A DNA stretch of 64,000 nt from Psychrobacter sp. PG1 (GTDB lineage: Bacteria > Pseudomonadota > Gammaproteobacteria > Pseudomonadales > Moraxellaceae): NCBI RefSeq assembly GCF_014897815.1, contig NZ_JABUZG010000084.1, forward strand, positions 62,001-126,000. The letters run 5' to 3'. Below, in pieces: positions 18,195-27,755 of the stretch. The notes beneath the pieces were generated by a model that worked only from the letters and a program-made list of their open reading frames with translations, made no database searches and was not told where the DNA came from. The translations under genes were made by a program, and so were the position numbers. The first letter of the stretch is position 1, and every line of letters begins with the position of its first letter.

Positions 18195-18816
18195 TACTCA
18201 CATCCTATTTTGTCGCATTCATTTTTTACATTTATATTTTATAGCCCAGTCTTTATTGATGGCACATACTTTTTGTGAGTAACGCCTATCGTAATAGCCA
18301 GTTTTATTTACATTAGCACTGCGCCAATGAGCAATTGCTGACAGTTAAAATAAATGCCATTCATTTTAATCTTGCTCAACGCTATAAGGTGCTGAAATAT
18401 AGCACACACCACTGTTATATATAGTTTATAAGCTGCTTTGTAGTACAACAATCATAACTAACCATCATTTTCGCTGAAAACTTTTAAAAGTGATCTAAAA
18501 TCGATTTAAATGCTAATGACTTGATAAACCTTTTATTATTAATTAACAAATGATGTTATTATTTGTCTTAACACCCGACCTCTAACATAAAATCATGGCT
18601 TATTCAACGCACAGTAAGCAAATACTGAGCATTGACCCGTCACTATTGTGCCACTACAGTGTAGCGCTTGTTATCCATAACAAAATACTAGCTTCTGTTA
18701 ATGGTTGACCATATTGAACTGTTTGAACAGGGTTTGACCATAACAGTTGATGTTTTTGATACTTTTTTGCCTGACTCTAAAATACTTTGCATTCTAATTA
18801 ATGGCTTATGTGACTT
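18195..18816. other. 622-base divergent intergenic region between glpK and the export operon
   Basis: AT-rich control region serving glpK (minus) and the TolC-like gene (plus). Two GGTT(T)GACCATA motifs (18702-18713 and 18731-18743) lie within 115 bases of the TolC-like start codon. I see no reading frame with coding character, no tRNA, and no clear CRP or GlpR site. Confidence 0.5.
18702..18743. promoter_or_regulatory. Two GGTTGACCATA-type motifs upstream of the export operon
   Basis: TGGTTGACCATA (18702-18713) and GGTTTGACCATAA (18731-18743) are near-identical direct repeats about 28 bases apart; each contains an internal TGGT/ACCA inverted repeat. They lie 74-115 bases before the TolC-like gene and match the arms of the palindrome at 14505-14529. 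Candidate operator sites. Confidence 0.35.
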
Positions 18817-20526
18817 ATGAAATTTGCTTTATCGACTCTGTCTACTGCGGTGATGACGATTACGTTCATGGGTTTAGCAGCGCCTGCTTTTGCAAGCGCT
18901 ACTGATCATAATATCGAGTCACCGAATGGGGTCACAGCCGTTGCAGTGACGCAAATTATCGATGCTGACACTCAATACAGTACTCAAAGCAGCATTCAAG
19001 ACAGCGCTCAAAACAGTACTCAAAAAAATGAGATTCAAAATAGAAGGTCAACGACAGATACGGATATGGGTCAAGCTGAGCAAAAAACTGGCTTAACAAC
19101 GCTTATCGATCCCATTACCCATAAAAGTATTGATAATAGTTATCCATTAGCAGTATCTAGCCTGTTAAGCCTTGAGCAAGCTCAAAATATTTTATTACAA
19201 GTGTCACCGAAACTGGCCGCCAATCAAGCGGCGATTGCTGCTAGTGAATATCAAACGGATGCGCTCAAAACTTTAGACAATCCATTGGTGTTTGCCCAAC
19301 TATCAGCCAACGCTTACAACTTAGACGCGGATCTTGACTTATCATCATTGAAAAACGGTATTGTTAATGACGTTAACAATGGTGTCGATAATGTGATTCC
19401 GCCTATTCCACCATTACCAGATTTGCCGAATTTTGGTGAATTGGTCGGTGAGCGTATCCCAGATTCTTATGAGTTAAAGCGCTCAGGCTCAACGGCTGGT
19501 GCAGGTCTGGGCGTGGTTTGGCCCATCTATACTGCTGGACGTACCAACGCTTTGACAGGTGCTTCCAATGCCCGTACCCAAGAAGCCGTCGCAGACAGTC
19601 TATTGGATAAAAACGAGCTTTATAACACCCTGATTGAGCGTTACTTTAAAGCACAGCTGGCCATCATTGCCGCTTATTTACGTGAAGATGCTTATGATAC
19701 CTTGCAGCAGACTGACCATATGGCGCAGCGGCTTTTTGAAGAAGGTTTTATCTCACGTGTTGATCGCTTAGAAGCACAATCTGCGCTTGCCGATGCAAAA
19801 AGTGAGTCCGTCAATGCCAATAACGATGCTCGTCTTGCGATGATGGCTTTACAGCGGCTATTGCGTACCGATTATCGTATCAAACCCACGACACCGTTAT
19901 TCGTTTCTAGCCGTCCTTTACCCGATGTAACCTATTTTCAGAATTTATCACTCACCAATCACCCAGGTCTACAAAAAGTCGCCGCCAAACGCGCACAAGC
20001 TGAGCAGCTACATGCGCTATCAGATACTGGTCACAAGCCTACCGTCATGCTCTATGGCTACGGACAAATTGAAAAAGACCCCAGTTGGGTAGCCGGTATA
20101 TCAGCCAGCTGGAAGCTGTGGGGTGGTCTTGATAAAAATGCGTCACTCGCGTCAAGCAATGCCAAAATACGCCAAGCGGATCTGTCTGAAATCGAAGTCA
20201 GTGACAATTTATTATTACTGGTCGAAAAAAACTGGCACGATGTTAATAACGCCCAATCTCGTTATCAGGCATTACAAAGCAATGTAGATCTGGCCGCAGA
20301 AGTATTGCGTTTGCGCCAGTTGGGGCTACAAGAAGGTGTAAATACACCGATTGAGGTAGTCCAAGCACAAACGCATTCGCTTAAAGCACGTACTGAACAA
20401 GCGCAAGCTGCGAACAGCTATGTACAATCGCTGGCCGCACTCATGCAAAGCTGTGGTACGCCTCTTGCCTTTAATGCCTATCTTAATGCTGCTGATATTC
20501 AATTACCGACTTTGTATACTGAGTAA
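18817..20526 (+). CDS. TolC-family outer-membrane efflux channel
   Basis: 569 residues. Signal peptide about 1-27 (ending PAFASA), then a low-complexity Gln/Ser linker (about 45-90) with an imperfect repeat TQYSTQSSIQDSAQ, and a TolC-type OEP body from about 105 to 560 with two long helical hairpins (KTLDNPLVFAQ, ARTQEAVADSLLDKNELY, VDRLEAQSALADAKSE, and the second half NTPIEVVQAQTHSLKA). The channel exports substrate across the outer membrane when docked to the HlyD-like adaptor encoded three genes on. It is the first gene of a plus-strand set with short gaps. The SD before the ATG is weak. Closest fold is the OEP family, not the NodT lipoprotein type, since there is no lipobox. Confidence 0.9.
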   Translation: MKFALSTLSTAVMTITFMGLAAPAFASATDHNIESPNGVTAVAVTQIIDADTQYSTQSSIQDSAQNSTQKNEIQNRRSTTDTDMGQAEQKTGLTTLIDPITHKSIDNSYPLAVSSLLSLEQAQNILLQVSPKLAANQAAIAASEYQTDALKTLDNPLVFAQLSANAYNLDADLDLSSLKNGIVNDVNNGVDNVIPPIPPLPDLPNFGELVGERIPDSYELKRSGSTAGAGLGVVWPIYTAGRTNALTGASNARTQEAVADSLLDKNELYNTLIERYFKAQLAIIAAYLREDAYDTLQQTDHMAQRLFEEGFISRVDRLEAQSALADAKSESVNANNDARLAMMALQRLLRTDYRIKPTTPLFVSSRPLPDVTYFQNLSLTNHPGLQKVAAKRAQAEQLHALSDTGHKPTVMLYGYGQIEKDPSWVAGISASWKLWGGLDKNASLASSNAKIRQADLSEIEVSDNLLLLVEKNWHDVNNAQSRYQALQSNVDLAAEVLRLRQLGLQEGVNTPIEVVQAQTHSLKARTEQAQAANSYVQSLAALMQSCGTPLAFNAYLNAADIQLPTLYTE

Positions 20527-20588
20527 TGATTTAATTTGAAAATGATAGATAGTGTGGATAAGCGTTTATATAGTTGATTCGATTTTAA

Positions 20589-20677
20589 AGTATGACAAGG
20601 CAGCTGAGCGAAGAGGTATATTTGATACTTCAAGCGAGGTTAACGCCGCAATACTATTACAGTAGCCTGACCATACT
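20589..20677. repeat. Possible dispersed intergenic repeat, copy A
   Basis: An 89-base segment bounded by the inverted ends AGTATGACAAGG and CCTGACCATACT lies between the TolC-like and YihY genes. Its last 81 bases align without gaps at about half identity to 51061-51141, with the strongest matches in GAGGTTAACG/GAGGCTGACG and at the 3' end (TGACCATACT/TGACTATACT). It may be a degenerate non-autonomous element. Confidence 0.35.
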
Positions 20678-20736
20678 AATTATCATGAAGCTGTCAATAA
20701 CCATACTATTGCTAACTCTATTGCGAATACTGTTTT

Positions 20737-21603
20737 ATGAAAAACCCGACTTCTAAATTAATAAGTAATTGGCTGCAGCCTTCATTAAAGACGTGGCGTA
20801 TTGCGAACAACTCTAATGTTTGGGCACACTGCGCGAGCGTGGGATTTTTTGGTTTCTTATCAATTTTTCCAGTAATGGCGGTGTTTGTGCTGCTTTATGG
20901 TCTCGCGTTTTCACCAGCTGAGATGCAAGAGCAAATCTCGATTTTGCGTCCGTTTATACCTGATACGGTGTATGAAGTCCTCAATTCACGCCTAAGCGCA
21001 TTGGTCTCTAATACCACATCCGCACTCACGTTCAGTCTTGTCTTATCGACCTTACTCGCCCTATATGCTGGCTCTAAAGGTGTTAAATCTTTAATTATTC
21101 TTATCAATCTTGCCTTTCATATCACTCAAGAGCGCAGCTTCATACAAGGTAACATTTTAGCAGTCAGCTTAACCTTTGGCGCGGTAGTAATCTTGATTAT
21201 AGCGGTCTCTTCTATTGCTATTATTCCTGTAGGGGCAGCCTATTTCCCCTTCCCGCAAATAGCTAAAACGATTGCACTTTGGAGCAGGTGGCCTATATTG
21301 GCTGGCATCATATTTTTAAGCTTTTTAAGTCTCTATCGCCTAGCCCCAAACCGTGACGCCGTCGCGCTAAAAAAACTGGTGCCAGGAGCAGCTCTGGCGA
21401 CCATTCTTTGGATTGTATTGTCTGTGCTATTTTCAATTTATGTGCAAAACTTTAATAACTATAGCGCTGAGTTTGGCGCGCTTTCAGCTGCCGTGGTCAT
21501 TATGCTTTGGCTTTATTATTCAGCATTTATCGTCGCCTTTGGTGCGATTTTTAATTCTGAAGCCTTAGAAAGCGCCAAACCTTATGCTGTACGAATGTAC
21601 TAA
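20737..21603 (+). CDS. YihY/BrkB (UPF0761) family inner-membrane protein
   Basis: 288 residues with about six membrane segments. The family signature near the N-terminus (WAHCASVGFFGFLSIFPVMA, about 28-47) and the C-terminal block NNYSAEFGALSAAVVIMLWL followed by FGAIFNSE are the classic YihY/BrkB motifs once misannotated as ribonuclease BN. Exact function is unknown; relatives are linked to envelope or transport roles. It is in the middle of an export operon, 210 bases after the TolC-like gene and 48 before the HlyD adaptor, so it may support the same system. The SD is weak and the start was chosen as the only ATG before the first conserved block. Confidence 0.88.
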   Translation: MKNPTSKLISNWLQPSLKTWRIANNSNVWAHCASVGFFGFLSIFPVMAVFVLLYGLAFSPAEMQEQISILRPFIPDTVYEVLNSRLSALVSNTTSALTFSLVLSTLLALYAGSKGVKSLIILINLAFHITQERSFIQGNILAVSLTFGAVVILIIAVSSIAIIPVGAAYFPFPQIAKTIALWSRWPILAGIIFLSFLSLYRLAPNRDAVALKKLVPGAALATILWIVLSVLFSIYVQNFNNYSAEFGALSAAVVIMLWLYYSAFIVAFGAIFNSEALESAKPYAVRMY

Positions 21604-21651
21604 TAACATACCTTTTATCCTCAATTTTGCTGCTTTAGGAATCTCACTGTC

Positions 21652-22836
21652 ATGACTGAATCTACCAACGAATCAGACGACTCGCGCAAGTTAAACGACT
21701 CAGAGCAATCTACCGACTCAGTCAATAACCATAACGATCAAGCAACTGATGCTGAAAATGAGCAAGCAGTGCCTACTTATAAGCGCCATGCAGAAAAAGC
21801 GGATAAATCTGCCATGATAAAAAAGGCACTTCTGGCGCTATTGGTTCTGATTGTATTAGGCGTTATTGCCTATGGTCTATATAAAAGCAATCAGCATAGC
21901 GAGCCTGAAGTCGTGACTTTGCAAGGGCAGATGCAGATGCAGCAAACATCCATCGCTGCAAAAGTGCCGGGACGTATTGCCAAAATTCTGGTCACAGAAG
22001 GTGATGCAGTGACAGTCGGGCAACAGCTAATTGAAATGGACTCGCCTGAGATTAACGCAAAGATTAATCAAGCGCTGGCTGGCAAGCAAATGGCACAAAG
22101 TCAGTTAGATAAAGCCGAAAATGGCGCCCGTCCACAAGAGATCGCTCAAGCAAAAGCGGCATGGCAAGCCAACAAAGCTGCTTCTGATTTGGCAGAGAAC
22201 ACTTACCAGCGTGTCAACCGCCTGTATGAAGAAGGCCTTATGGCACGGCAAAAACGCGATGAGGCGTATGCGCAATATCTGGCTACTCAAGATCAAACTG
22301 AAGCGGCACGCTTACAATACGACTTGGCAAAAGAAGGCGCACGCAGTGAAGATAAATCAGCGGCGACAGCACAAGTAGCACAAGTCGATGCCCAACTAGA
22401 AGAAGCACTGGTGGCAAAAGAAGAAGCCAACTTAAAAAGCCCTATTGCAGGTATTGTGGACAATGTCATTGTCAGCGCGGGTGAAGTCATCGGACAAGGC
22501 GTGCCTATCTTGACGTTGGTCAATACCGATGAGCAGTGGGTCGTACTTAATGTCACCGAATCCTACTTAAACCAGTTTGCGATTGGTCAGCAATTTACTG
22601 GTACGATTCCTGCGCTGTCATCAGCAAATAAGCCTTATACCAAACAGTTCACCGTTTATGCTACGTCAACATTGTCTGACTTTGCCACTTGGCGCCCGAC
22701 CAATAATGATGATGGATTCGATGTACGTACCTTCGAAGTAAAAGCACGTCCGACGACTCCCGATGCACGTATTCGCTCAGGTATGAGCGTTATTGTACGC
22801 GTCAATCCAGCACTTACTAATGCAAGCCAAGAGTAA
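21652..22836 (+). CDS. HlyD/EmrA-family membrane fusion protein
   Basis: 394 residues. An acidic cytoplasmic N-tail (1-55) is followed by one transmembrane helix (about 58-80, ALLALLVLIVLGVIAYGL). The first lipoyl-like half (about 92-125) contains AAKVPGRIAKILVTEGDAV; an alpha-helical hairpin (125-255) with the duplicated NGARPQEIAQAKA and EGARSEDKSAATA follows, and the second lipoyl half is KSPIAGIVDNVIVSAGEVIGQG. This adaptor would link an inner-membrane transporter to the TolC-like channel. It ends 3 bases before the first permease, so the two are translationally linked. TTTAGGAATCTCACTGTC precedes the ATG. Confidence 0.92.
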   Translation: MTESTNESDDSRKLNDSEQSTDSVNNHNDQATDAENEQAVPTYKRHAEKADKSAMIKKALLALLVLIVLGVIAYGLYKSNQHSEPEVVTLQGQMQMQQTSIAAKVPGRIAKILVTEGDAVTVGQQLIEMDSPEINAKINQALAGKQMAQSQLDKAENGARPQEIAQAKAAWQANKAASDLAENTYQRVNRLYEEGLMARQKRDEAYAQYLATQDQTEAARLQYDLAKEGARSEDKSAATAQVAQVDAQLEEALVAKEEANLKSPIAGIVDNVIVSAGEVIGQGVPILTLVNTDEQWVVLNVTESYLNQFAIGQQFTGTIPALSSANKPYTKQFTVYATSTLSDFATWRPTNNDDGFDVRTFEVKARPTTPDARIRSGMSVIVRVNPALTNASQE

Positions 22837-22839
22837 GCC

Positions 22840-24177
22840 ATGCACCCGATGAAGTTAAGTAAGGCTTTTTTACGTAGTGCTGCCTATGAGCGACGGTTTT
22901 TGACCAAAAATCCGTGGGACTTTAGTATGGTGGTCTGGATACCACTGGCAACCGTCCTACTGATTTGGTGGATATTTTCACAAACGCAGATTACAGATTT
23001 GCCCATTGGGGTGATAGACCAAGATAATAGCCCGATTGCCAATACCGCGGTACGCTATTTGGAAGCCAGCCCTACTCTAACGGTTAGACAGCTTTATTAC
23101 TCAGAGGCTGAGGCAAAAGCGGCTATTTTGCAGCGTGATATTTACGCTATTGTTATTATCCCTGAAGATTTTTCTCGGCATATTTTATCTGCTGAGCCTG
23201 CTCCATTAATTTTACAAGTAAATGCTCAGTACGGCACACATTCGGGCATTATCCAAACCAGCGTTCAAGCGGTCGCTGGGACGTTATCGGCAGGCGTTGA
23301 GATACAGCGTTTAGTCAAACAAGGCATGGCACCGTCGCAAGCTGCGATTGCTTACTCACCGATTGGCATACAGCGTATCAGCTTATTTAACGCAGCCACC
23401 GATTATCAGCAGTTTTTGGCTTCAACCGTCATACCCGCACTGCTGCATATTTTAGCGATGGTGATCGGTGCAACGACGATTGGTCGTGAGCTGCGGGATA
23501 AACGACTCGGCCATTGGTATTGCTTTATCAGTACAGGTCATCCTGATTTGACGCGAATCACAAAAAACGAGTCAACATCAGGGCAAATATTAAATGCCGT
23601 AGAAAACAACCAATACTTGAGCAAAAACGATCAAATCTCAGTCTCTAGCCATGCGAATGAAGATATGACGGAAAGTACAAACGTTTTAGTATTATTGTTT
23701 GGTCTGTTGGGCAAATACTTTTGGCCGACATTGGCCTTTAGCATTTGGGCGATGTTGGCTCTATGGCTTGCCACGCCGCAAGAATCCGTTGCCATGAGCT
23801 CAGTGCTTGCAACTTATGCTGGTTTGATATTATTAATAATGCTATCGTTTTGGCTGGGTGCTATCTTTACCTTAGGCTCATTTTCATTACGCATGGGCTT
23901 GTCTGCTACTGGTTTTATTTCAGCACCTTCTTATGCCTTTGCTGGTGTGACCTTCCCTTATATTGCTATCAGTGACAGTGCTCGGCATTGGTCAGATGCA
24001 CTGCCACTCACTCACTATCTAAAACTGCACATTGCACAATTACAGATGCAAGCGCCTGTTGCTGTGTCATTGCCGATCGTCTATGGTCTGGCTATTGCCA
24101 CGACGATTGCGATGACCCTGACTACTTTATTAACCAAACGCGCTCTGGCGCATCCTGAACGTTGGGGGGCGCGCTAA
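22840..24177 (+). CDS. ABC-2 type transporter permease (first of two)
   Basis: 445 residues of the ABC-2 membrane family related to YhhJ/YbhS. One TM helix near the N-terminus (about 28-45), a large periplasmic domain beginning LPIGVIDQDNSPIANTA (the family hallmark), then five TM helices with ALLHILAMVIGATTIGREL and a last ATTIAMTLTTLLTKRALAHPE. A hydrophilic insertion of about 60 residues (about 226-290, Asn/Ser/Thr-rich) follows the first TM pair and is not usual for the family. The start is 3 bases after the adaptor stop. No ATPase gene lies in the operon or elsewhere in this window. The next gene overlaps its stop. Confidence 0.9.
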   Translation: MHPMKLSKAFLRSAAYERRFLTKNPWDFSMVVWIPLATVLLIWWIFSQTQITDLPIGVIDQDNSPIANTAVRYLEASPTLTVRQLYYSEAEAKAAILQRDIYAIVIIPEDFSRHILSAEPAPLILQVNAQYGTHSGIIQTSVQAVAGTLSAGVEIQRLVKQGMAPSQAAIAYSPIGIQRISLFNAATDYQQFLASTVIPALLHILAMVIGATTIGRELRDKRLGHWYCFISTGHPDLTRITKNESTSGQILNAVENNQYLSKNDQISVSSHANEDMTESTNVLVLLFGLLGKYFWPTLAFSIWAMLALWLATPQESVAMSSVLATYAGLILLIMLSFWLGAIFTLGSFSLRMGLSATGFISAPSYAFAGVTFPYIAISDSARHWSDALPLTHYLKLHIAQLQMQAPVAVSLPIVYGLAIATTIAMTLTTLLTKRALAHPERWGAR

Positions 24178-25379
24178 TGTCATTACCACCAAAAGACCAT
24201 TTATCTTCGACAACGTCAGATTCAACCAAGCAGTCCTCAACACCTAGTTTCTTAGGTAGTTTTTTACAGACCATTAAGGACATCTTTTCTGATAAAGGTG
24301 TGCTATTACTCTTACTGATCGCCCCTATTATTTATAGTTTTTTTTATCCTTGGCCGTATTCGACAGAAGTGGTCAACCATGTACCTGTTGGTATCATTGA
24401 TAACGACAATAGTAATCTATCACGAACCATCGTTCGCTATGCGAGTGCCAGTCCACAGTTAGACACACAGCTTTTTCTCAACGAGCAGCAGGCTAAAGAG
24501 GCCATGTGGTCAGATGAAATCGCTGGGTACATGGTCATTCCAAGTGGGCTTGAGCAGCAAGTACTATCGGGAAAAGCGGCGAGCGTCAGCGTATTGGGTA
24601 ATGGCGGCTACTTTCTGTTAAATAAAAACGTACAGATGGGGTTTTTAAAAGCAGTCAGTACGGTATCAGCAGGGATTGAAGTCAAAAAAAATGTGGCGCA
24701 AGGTGCTTATTCAGCAACAGCGGCTGCTAATACTCAAGCGGTACCATTAGTGATTGTCCCTCTATACAATCAAACAGAAGGTTATGGCGCTTACGTGGTG
24801 CCAGCGGTCTCTATTCTAATTTTGCAACAAACCTTATTAATCGCCACAGCGATGCTGATTGGTACGTGGTATGAGCAGCGGCGACATGCGACAAGTATCC
24901 GTGGTTGGCTTGGGCGAATTGCTGCGCTCAGTATGTTTAGCTTCATTATTGGCTGCTTTTATTATGGTTGGACATTTGAGCTACACCATTATCCGCGTGG
25001 GCAAAACATGCTTGGCAGTTTACTGTTCCTTCTGTTATTTTGTCCAACCGTAGCGACACTTGGCTGTGTGCTTGGACTCTGGTTTCGCCAGCGCGAACGT
25101 AGTATGCAAATCCTAATTTTTAGCTCACTACCGATGTTTTTTGTCAGTGGTTATCCGTGGCCAGCAGATCAGCTGCCCACAGTTTTACAAATCATACGTT
25201 GGTTCGTACCCACGACACCGGGTATCAACACCTCCGTCCAGCTTAATCAAATGGGAGCTAGTATTTCCCAAGTTTCTACTGGATTTTATGCACTAGCCGC
25301 ATTATGGGTGTTTTACTTTGCGCTACTTATGTGGGTGCGCTGGCATGACGCGAATAAAGCACTTAAAACAGTGTCCTAA
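24177..25379 (+). CDS. ABC-2 type transporter permease (second of two)
   Basis: 400 residues. The ATG at 24177 overlaps the preceding stop (TAATG), with GGGGGGCG as ribosome binding site; a TTG five codons upstream (24162) is rejected. Topology is as in its neighbour: a TM at about 34-52 (VLLLLLIAPIIYSFFY), a large periplasmic domain starting VPVGIIDNDNSNLSRTIV, then several TM helices and a conserved QILIFSSLPMFFVSGYPWP. The two permeases probably pair as a heterodimer with the adaptor and the TolC-like channel. The cognate ATPase is either encoded elsewhere or not used. A terminator follows at 25446. Confidence 0.9.
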   Translation: MSLPPKDHLSSTTSDSTKQSSTPSFLGSFLQTIKDIFSDKGVLLLLLIAPIIYSFFYPWPYSTEVVNHVPVGIIDNDNSNLSRTIVRYASASPQLDTQLFLNEQQAKEAMWSDEIAGYMVIPSGLEQQVLSGKAASVSVLGNGGYFLLNKNVQMGFLKAVSTVSAGIEVKKNVAQGAYSATAAANTQAVPLVIVPLYNQTEGYGAYVVPAVSILILQQTLLIATAMLIGTWYEQRRHATSIRGWLGRIAALSMFSFIIGCFYYGWTFELHHYPRGQNMLGSLLFLLLFCPTVATLGCVLGLWFRQRERSMQILIFSSLPMFFVSGYPWPADQLPTVLQIIRWFVPTTPGINTSVQLNQMGASISQVSTGFYALAALWVFYFALLMWVRWHDANKALKTVS

Positions 25380-25445
25380 AGCAAAAGACGATTGCATGTC
25401 ATTAGCGCCTACCATCAATAAAAGCCAAATCAATGATCCTGAATC

Positions 25446-25485
25446 AAAAAAAGCGCCTGCTAACATAGCAGACGCTTTTTTATTT
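25446..25485. terminator. Bidirectional terminator between export operon and sthA
   Basis: Stem AAAAAAGCGCCTGCTA / TAGCAGACGCTTTTTT with one mismatch and a 3-base loop, flanked by A and T tracts. It ends the plus-strand permease operon and the minus-strand sthA transcript. Confidence 0.9.
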
Positions 25486-25508
25486 ATAACGTTTCAATAT
25501 TCTATCAC

Positions 25509-27158
25509 TTAAAAAACACGATTAAGACCATTTAGTGCCGCCACACGATAGGCTTCTGCCATCGTTGGATAGTTAAAAGTAGTATTCACAAAGTACTCAA
25601 GTGTATTATTACTCTTACACTTCATCACGGCTTGTCCAATATGAATAATCTCTGATGCATGGTTACCGTAGCAATGAATGCCTAAAATCTCCAACGTATC
25701 ACGATGGAACAAAATCTTTAGGACACCTGAGCGTTCACCAATGATTTGTGCTCGTGCCAAATGCTTAAAAAATGCTTGACCCACTTCGTATGGGACTTTT
25801 TCGTCGGTTAGCTCTTGCTCAGTTTTACCGATACAAGAAATCTCAGGAATCGTATATATACCAGTCGGCACGCTTGACACTGGTTCCGCATCGCTATCAC
25901 CAACCATAAAGGCCGCCGCACAGCGTCCTTGGTCATAAGCGGCAGAAGCCAGAGATGGCCAACCAATCACATCACCAGCGGCGTAGATGTTTTCAACGTC
26001 AGTACAATAAGTATCATCTACTTTAAGTTGACCACGGCTGTTTGCTTTTAGACCAATCGCTTCTAAGTTTAAACCTTCAGTATTACCTGAGCGACCATTT
26101 GACCAAAGAATGGCATCAGATTTGATGCGCTTACCACTCTTTAGATGCAAGACCACATAATCGTCATGCGTTTCAAGATGATCGATCTCTTCATTACTGC
26201 GTATCAGTACGCCAAATTGTCTAAAGTCATGCGCGATGGCATCGCTAATTTCACTATCTAAATAAGTTAGTAGCTGATCTTGGTTATTGATTAAGTCAAC
26301 TTTATAGCCAAGACCGGTAAAGATAGACGCATACTCGCAACCAATTACCCCTGCCCCATAAATGATGATTTTTTTAACCACATAATCCATTTGTAAGATT
26401 TTGTCAGAGTCAAAAACGCGTGGATGGTTGAAGTCTAGAATATCAGGACGGTAAGGACGGCTACCTACGGTGATAATTGCTTTATTAAAGGTGATGGTTT
26501 CATAAACATTGTCATCGACTTCAACACGTAGCGTATGCTTATCGACGAAACTTGCCCAACCTTGGATAACTTCAATGCGGTTGCGCTCATAAAAGCGTGT
26601 ATGCGTACTGACTTGACGACGAATAACTTGACGCGCCTTAGCCAATACTTCATTAAGAGGAACTTGCTTGTATTCCATCGCCTTGGTAAACATCGGATCG
26701 CGGCGAAAGTTAATCAAGTTAAATACCGATTGGCGCAGCGCTTTACTTGGAATAGTACCCACATGAGTAGAGTTACCACCCACCTGATCACGCGGATCAA
26801 CAACCACGACTCTTTTGCCAGATTTAGTCAGTTTCATCGCCGCCGCTTCACCAGCAGGACCTGCCCCTAAAATAACCGCATCATATTCATATTCATGATC
26901 ATCGCTTTTTAAGCGACGAGAGTCTTTAGCAAATCCAGATTTGATATCGATGCGCGTATCATCAAGCGGATTAACGAGATCAGGATGATGCATGACATCG
27001 TCAGTGACTTGTTCGTGAGTTTGTTCAATCTTTTGTTGTTTATCTTTTCCTTGAGTATGCTCAGGGCTAGGCGTGTGACCACTCGCTTTGTTCGATACTT
27101 CGGTGTGAATGTCTTCACCGATATCATTGGTCGCGTCGCTTGGTTTTTTACTTCCCAT
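25509..27158 (-). CDS. sthA: Soluble pyridine nucleotide (NAD(P)+) transhydrogenase with N-terminal extension
   Basis: FAD-dependent enzyme that transfers hydride between NADPH and NAD+ and so balances cytosolic redox pools. The FAD motif [11 protein letters not shown] is at about 97-107. The disulfide position of related reductases is replaced by [12 protein letters not shown], typical of SthA. The NAD motif [13 protein letters not shown] lies near 270, [15 protein letters not shown] near 400, and the family end [20 protein letters not shown] is present. 549 residues against 466 in E. coli: the first roughly 85 residues are a hydrophilic, low-complexity tail (Lys, Asp, His, Gln rich). AAAGAGGACACG upstream of the ATG at 27158 supports this long form, and no internal start before the FAD motif has a ribosome binding site. 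Confidence 0.95.
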   Translation of the reverse strand: MGSKKPSDATNDIGEDIHTEVSNKASGHTPSPEHTQGKDKQQKIEQTHEQVTDDVMHHPDLVNPLDDTRIDIKSGFAKDSRRLKSDDHEYEYDAVILGAGPAGEAAAMKLTKSGKRVVVVDPRDQVGGNSTHVGTIPSKALRQSVFNLINFRRDPMFTKAMEYKQVPLNEVLAKARQVIRRQVSTHTRFYERNRIEVIQGWASFVDKHTLRVEVDDNVYETITFNKAIITVGSRPYRPDILDFNHPRVFDSDKILQMDYVVKKIIIYGAGVIGCEYASIFTGLGYKVDLINNQDQLLTYLDSEISDAIAHDFRQFGVLIRSNEEIDHLETHDDYVVLHLKSGKRIKSDAILWSNGRSGNTEGLNLEAIGLKANSRGQLKVDDTYCTDVENIYAAGDVIGWPSLASAAYDQGRCAAAFMVGDSDAEPVSSVPTGIYTIPEISCIGKTEQELTDEKVPYEVGQAFFKHLARAQIIGERSGVLKILFHRDTLEILGIHCYGNHASEIIHIGQAVMKCKSNNTLEYFVNTTFNYPTMAEAYRVAALNGLNRVF

Positions 27159-27239
27159 CGTGTCCTCTTTATATTTACTTATTTATTTAATATTTAGACT
27201 GTGTATGAATCAATAATTGGTTGAGTCAAAATCACAGGA

Positions 27240-27644
27240 CTAAGGCGTGCCCACCATACGTTGTGACACAATATTTTGCAATGTCCAATGCCCAGTCGCA
27301 CTTTTCTGTCCCTCATCAATCTGCGGACGAGCACTAATCACGTATTCTGTGCCAAGGCTTGGTTTAAAGTCATCAATCCAATCATAAGGAATCTGAAACA
27401 CGCTACCATCTTTGCTTGATTTGGCCAGTAAGCACTGCATCGGTAATGCCGAAGCACAGGCAACACGATTGGGCATAATTGTTAACGTTTGCGCTTCTCC
27501 CAATACAATGGTTGGGATATAACGTGGCTCAGGTACTGGCTCACGTGAAAAAGGTGACGTTTGACAAGCACTCAGTAAACTGACCGCACTCAGCAAGCTG
27601 GCCAATAACAAAGGGGTCTTGCTAGACTTATAAGATGAACGCAT
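27240..27644 (-). CDS. DUF4377-like lipoprotein
   Basis: 134 residues. A lipoprotein signal peptide ends in the lipobox LLSAC (Cys about 26). The mature domain (IPTIVLGEAQTLTIMPN, MQCLLAKSS, then WIDDFKPSLGTEYVI and a closing LQNIVSQ) fits the DUF4377 fold, which is found in many periplasmic and HslJ-like proteins. Function unknown. It is monocistronic, on the same strand as sthA downstream and ppsR upstream. It would sit on the periplasmic face of the inner or outer membrane; Gln after Cys favours the outer membrane. Confidence 0.75.
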   Translation of the reverse strand: MRSSYKSSKTPLLLASLLSAVSLLSACQTSPFSREPVPEPRYIPTIVLGEAQTLTIMPNRVACASALPMQCLLAKSSKDGSVFQIPYDWIDDFKPSLGTEYVISARPQIDEGQKSATGHWTLQNIVSQRMVGTP

Positions 27645-27755
27645 AATATTCTCTATGTGATAATGAGATGGTATTAAATGATGGTTATTTTTTGAGCAAT
27701 CGTTATTGCTAAGCGATTAATTGATTCAATCGGTTAATTGATAGCTTACACTTTA

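Noticed and set aside
24162..24176. TTG start for the second ABC-2 permease
   Set aside because: The ATG at 24177 overlaps the previous stop (TAATG) and has a G-rich ribosome binding site.
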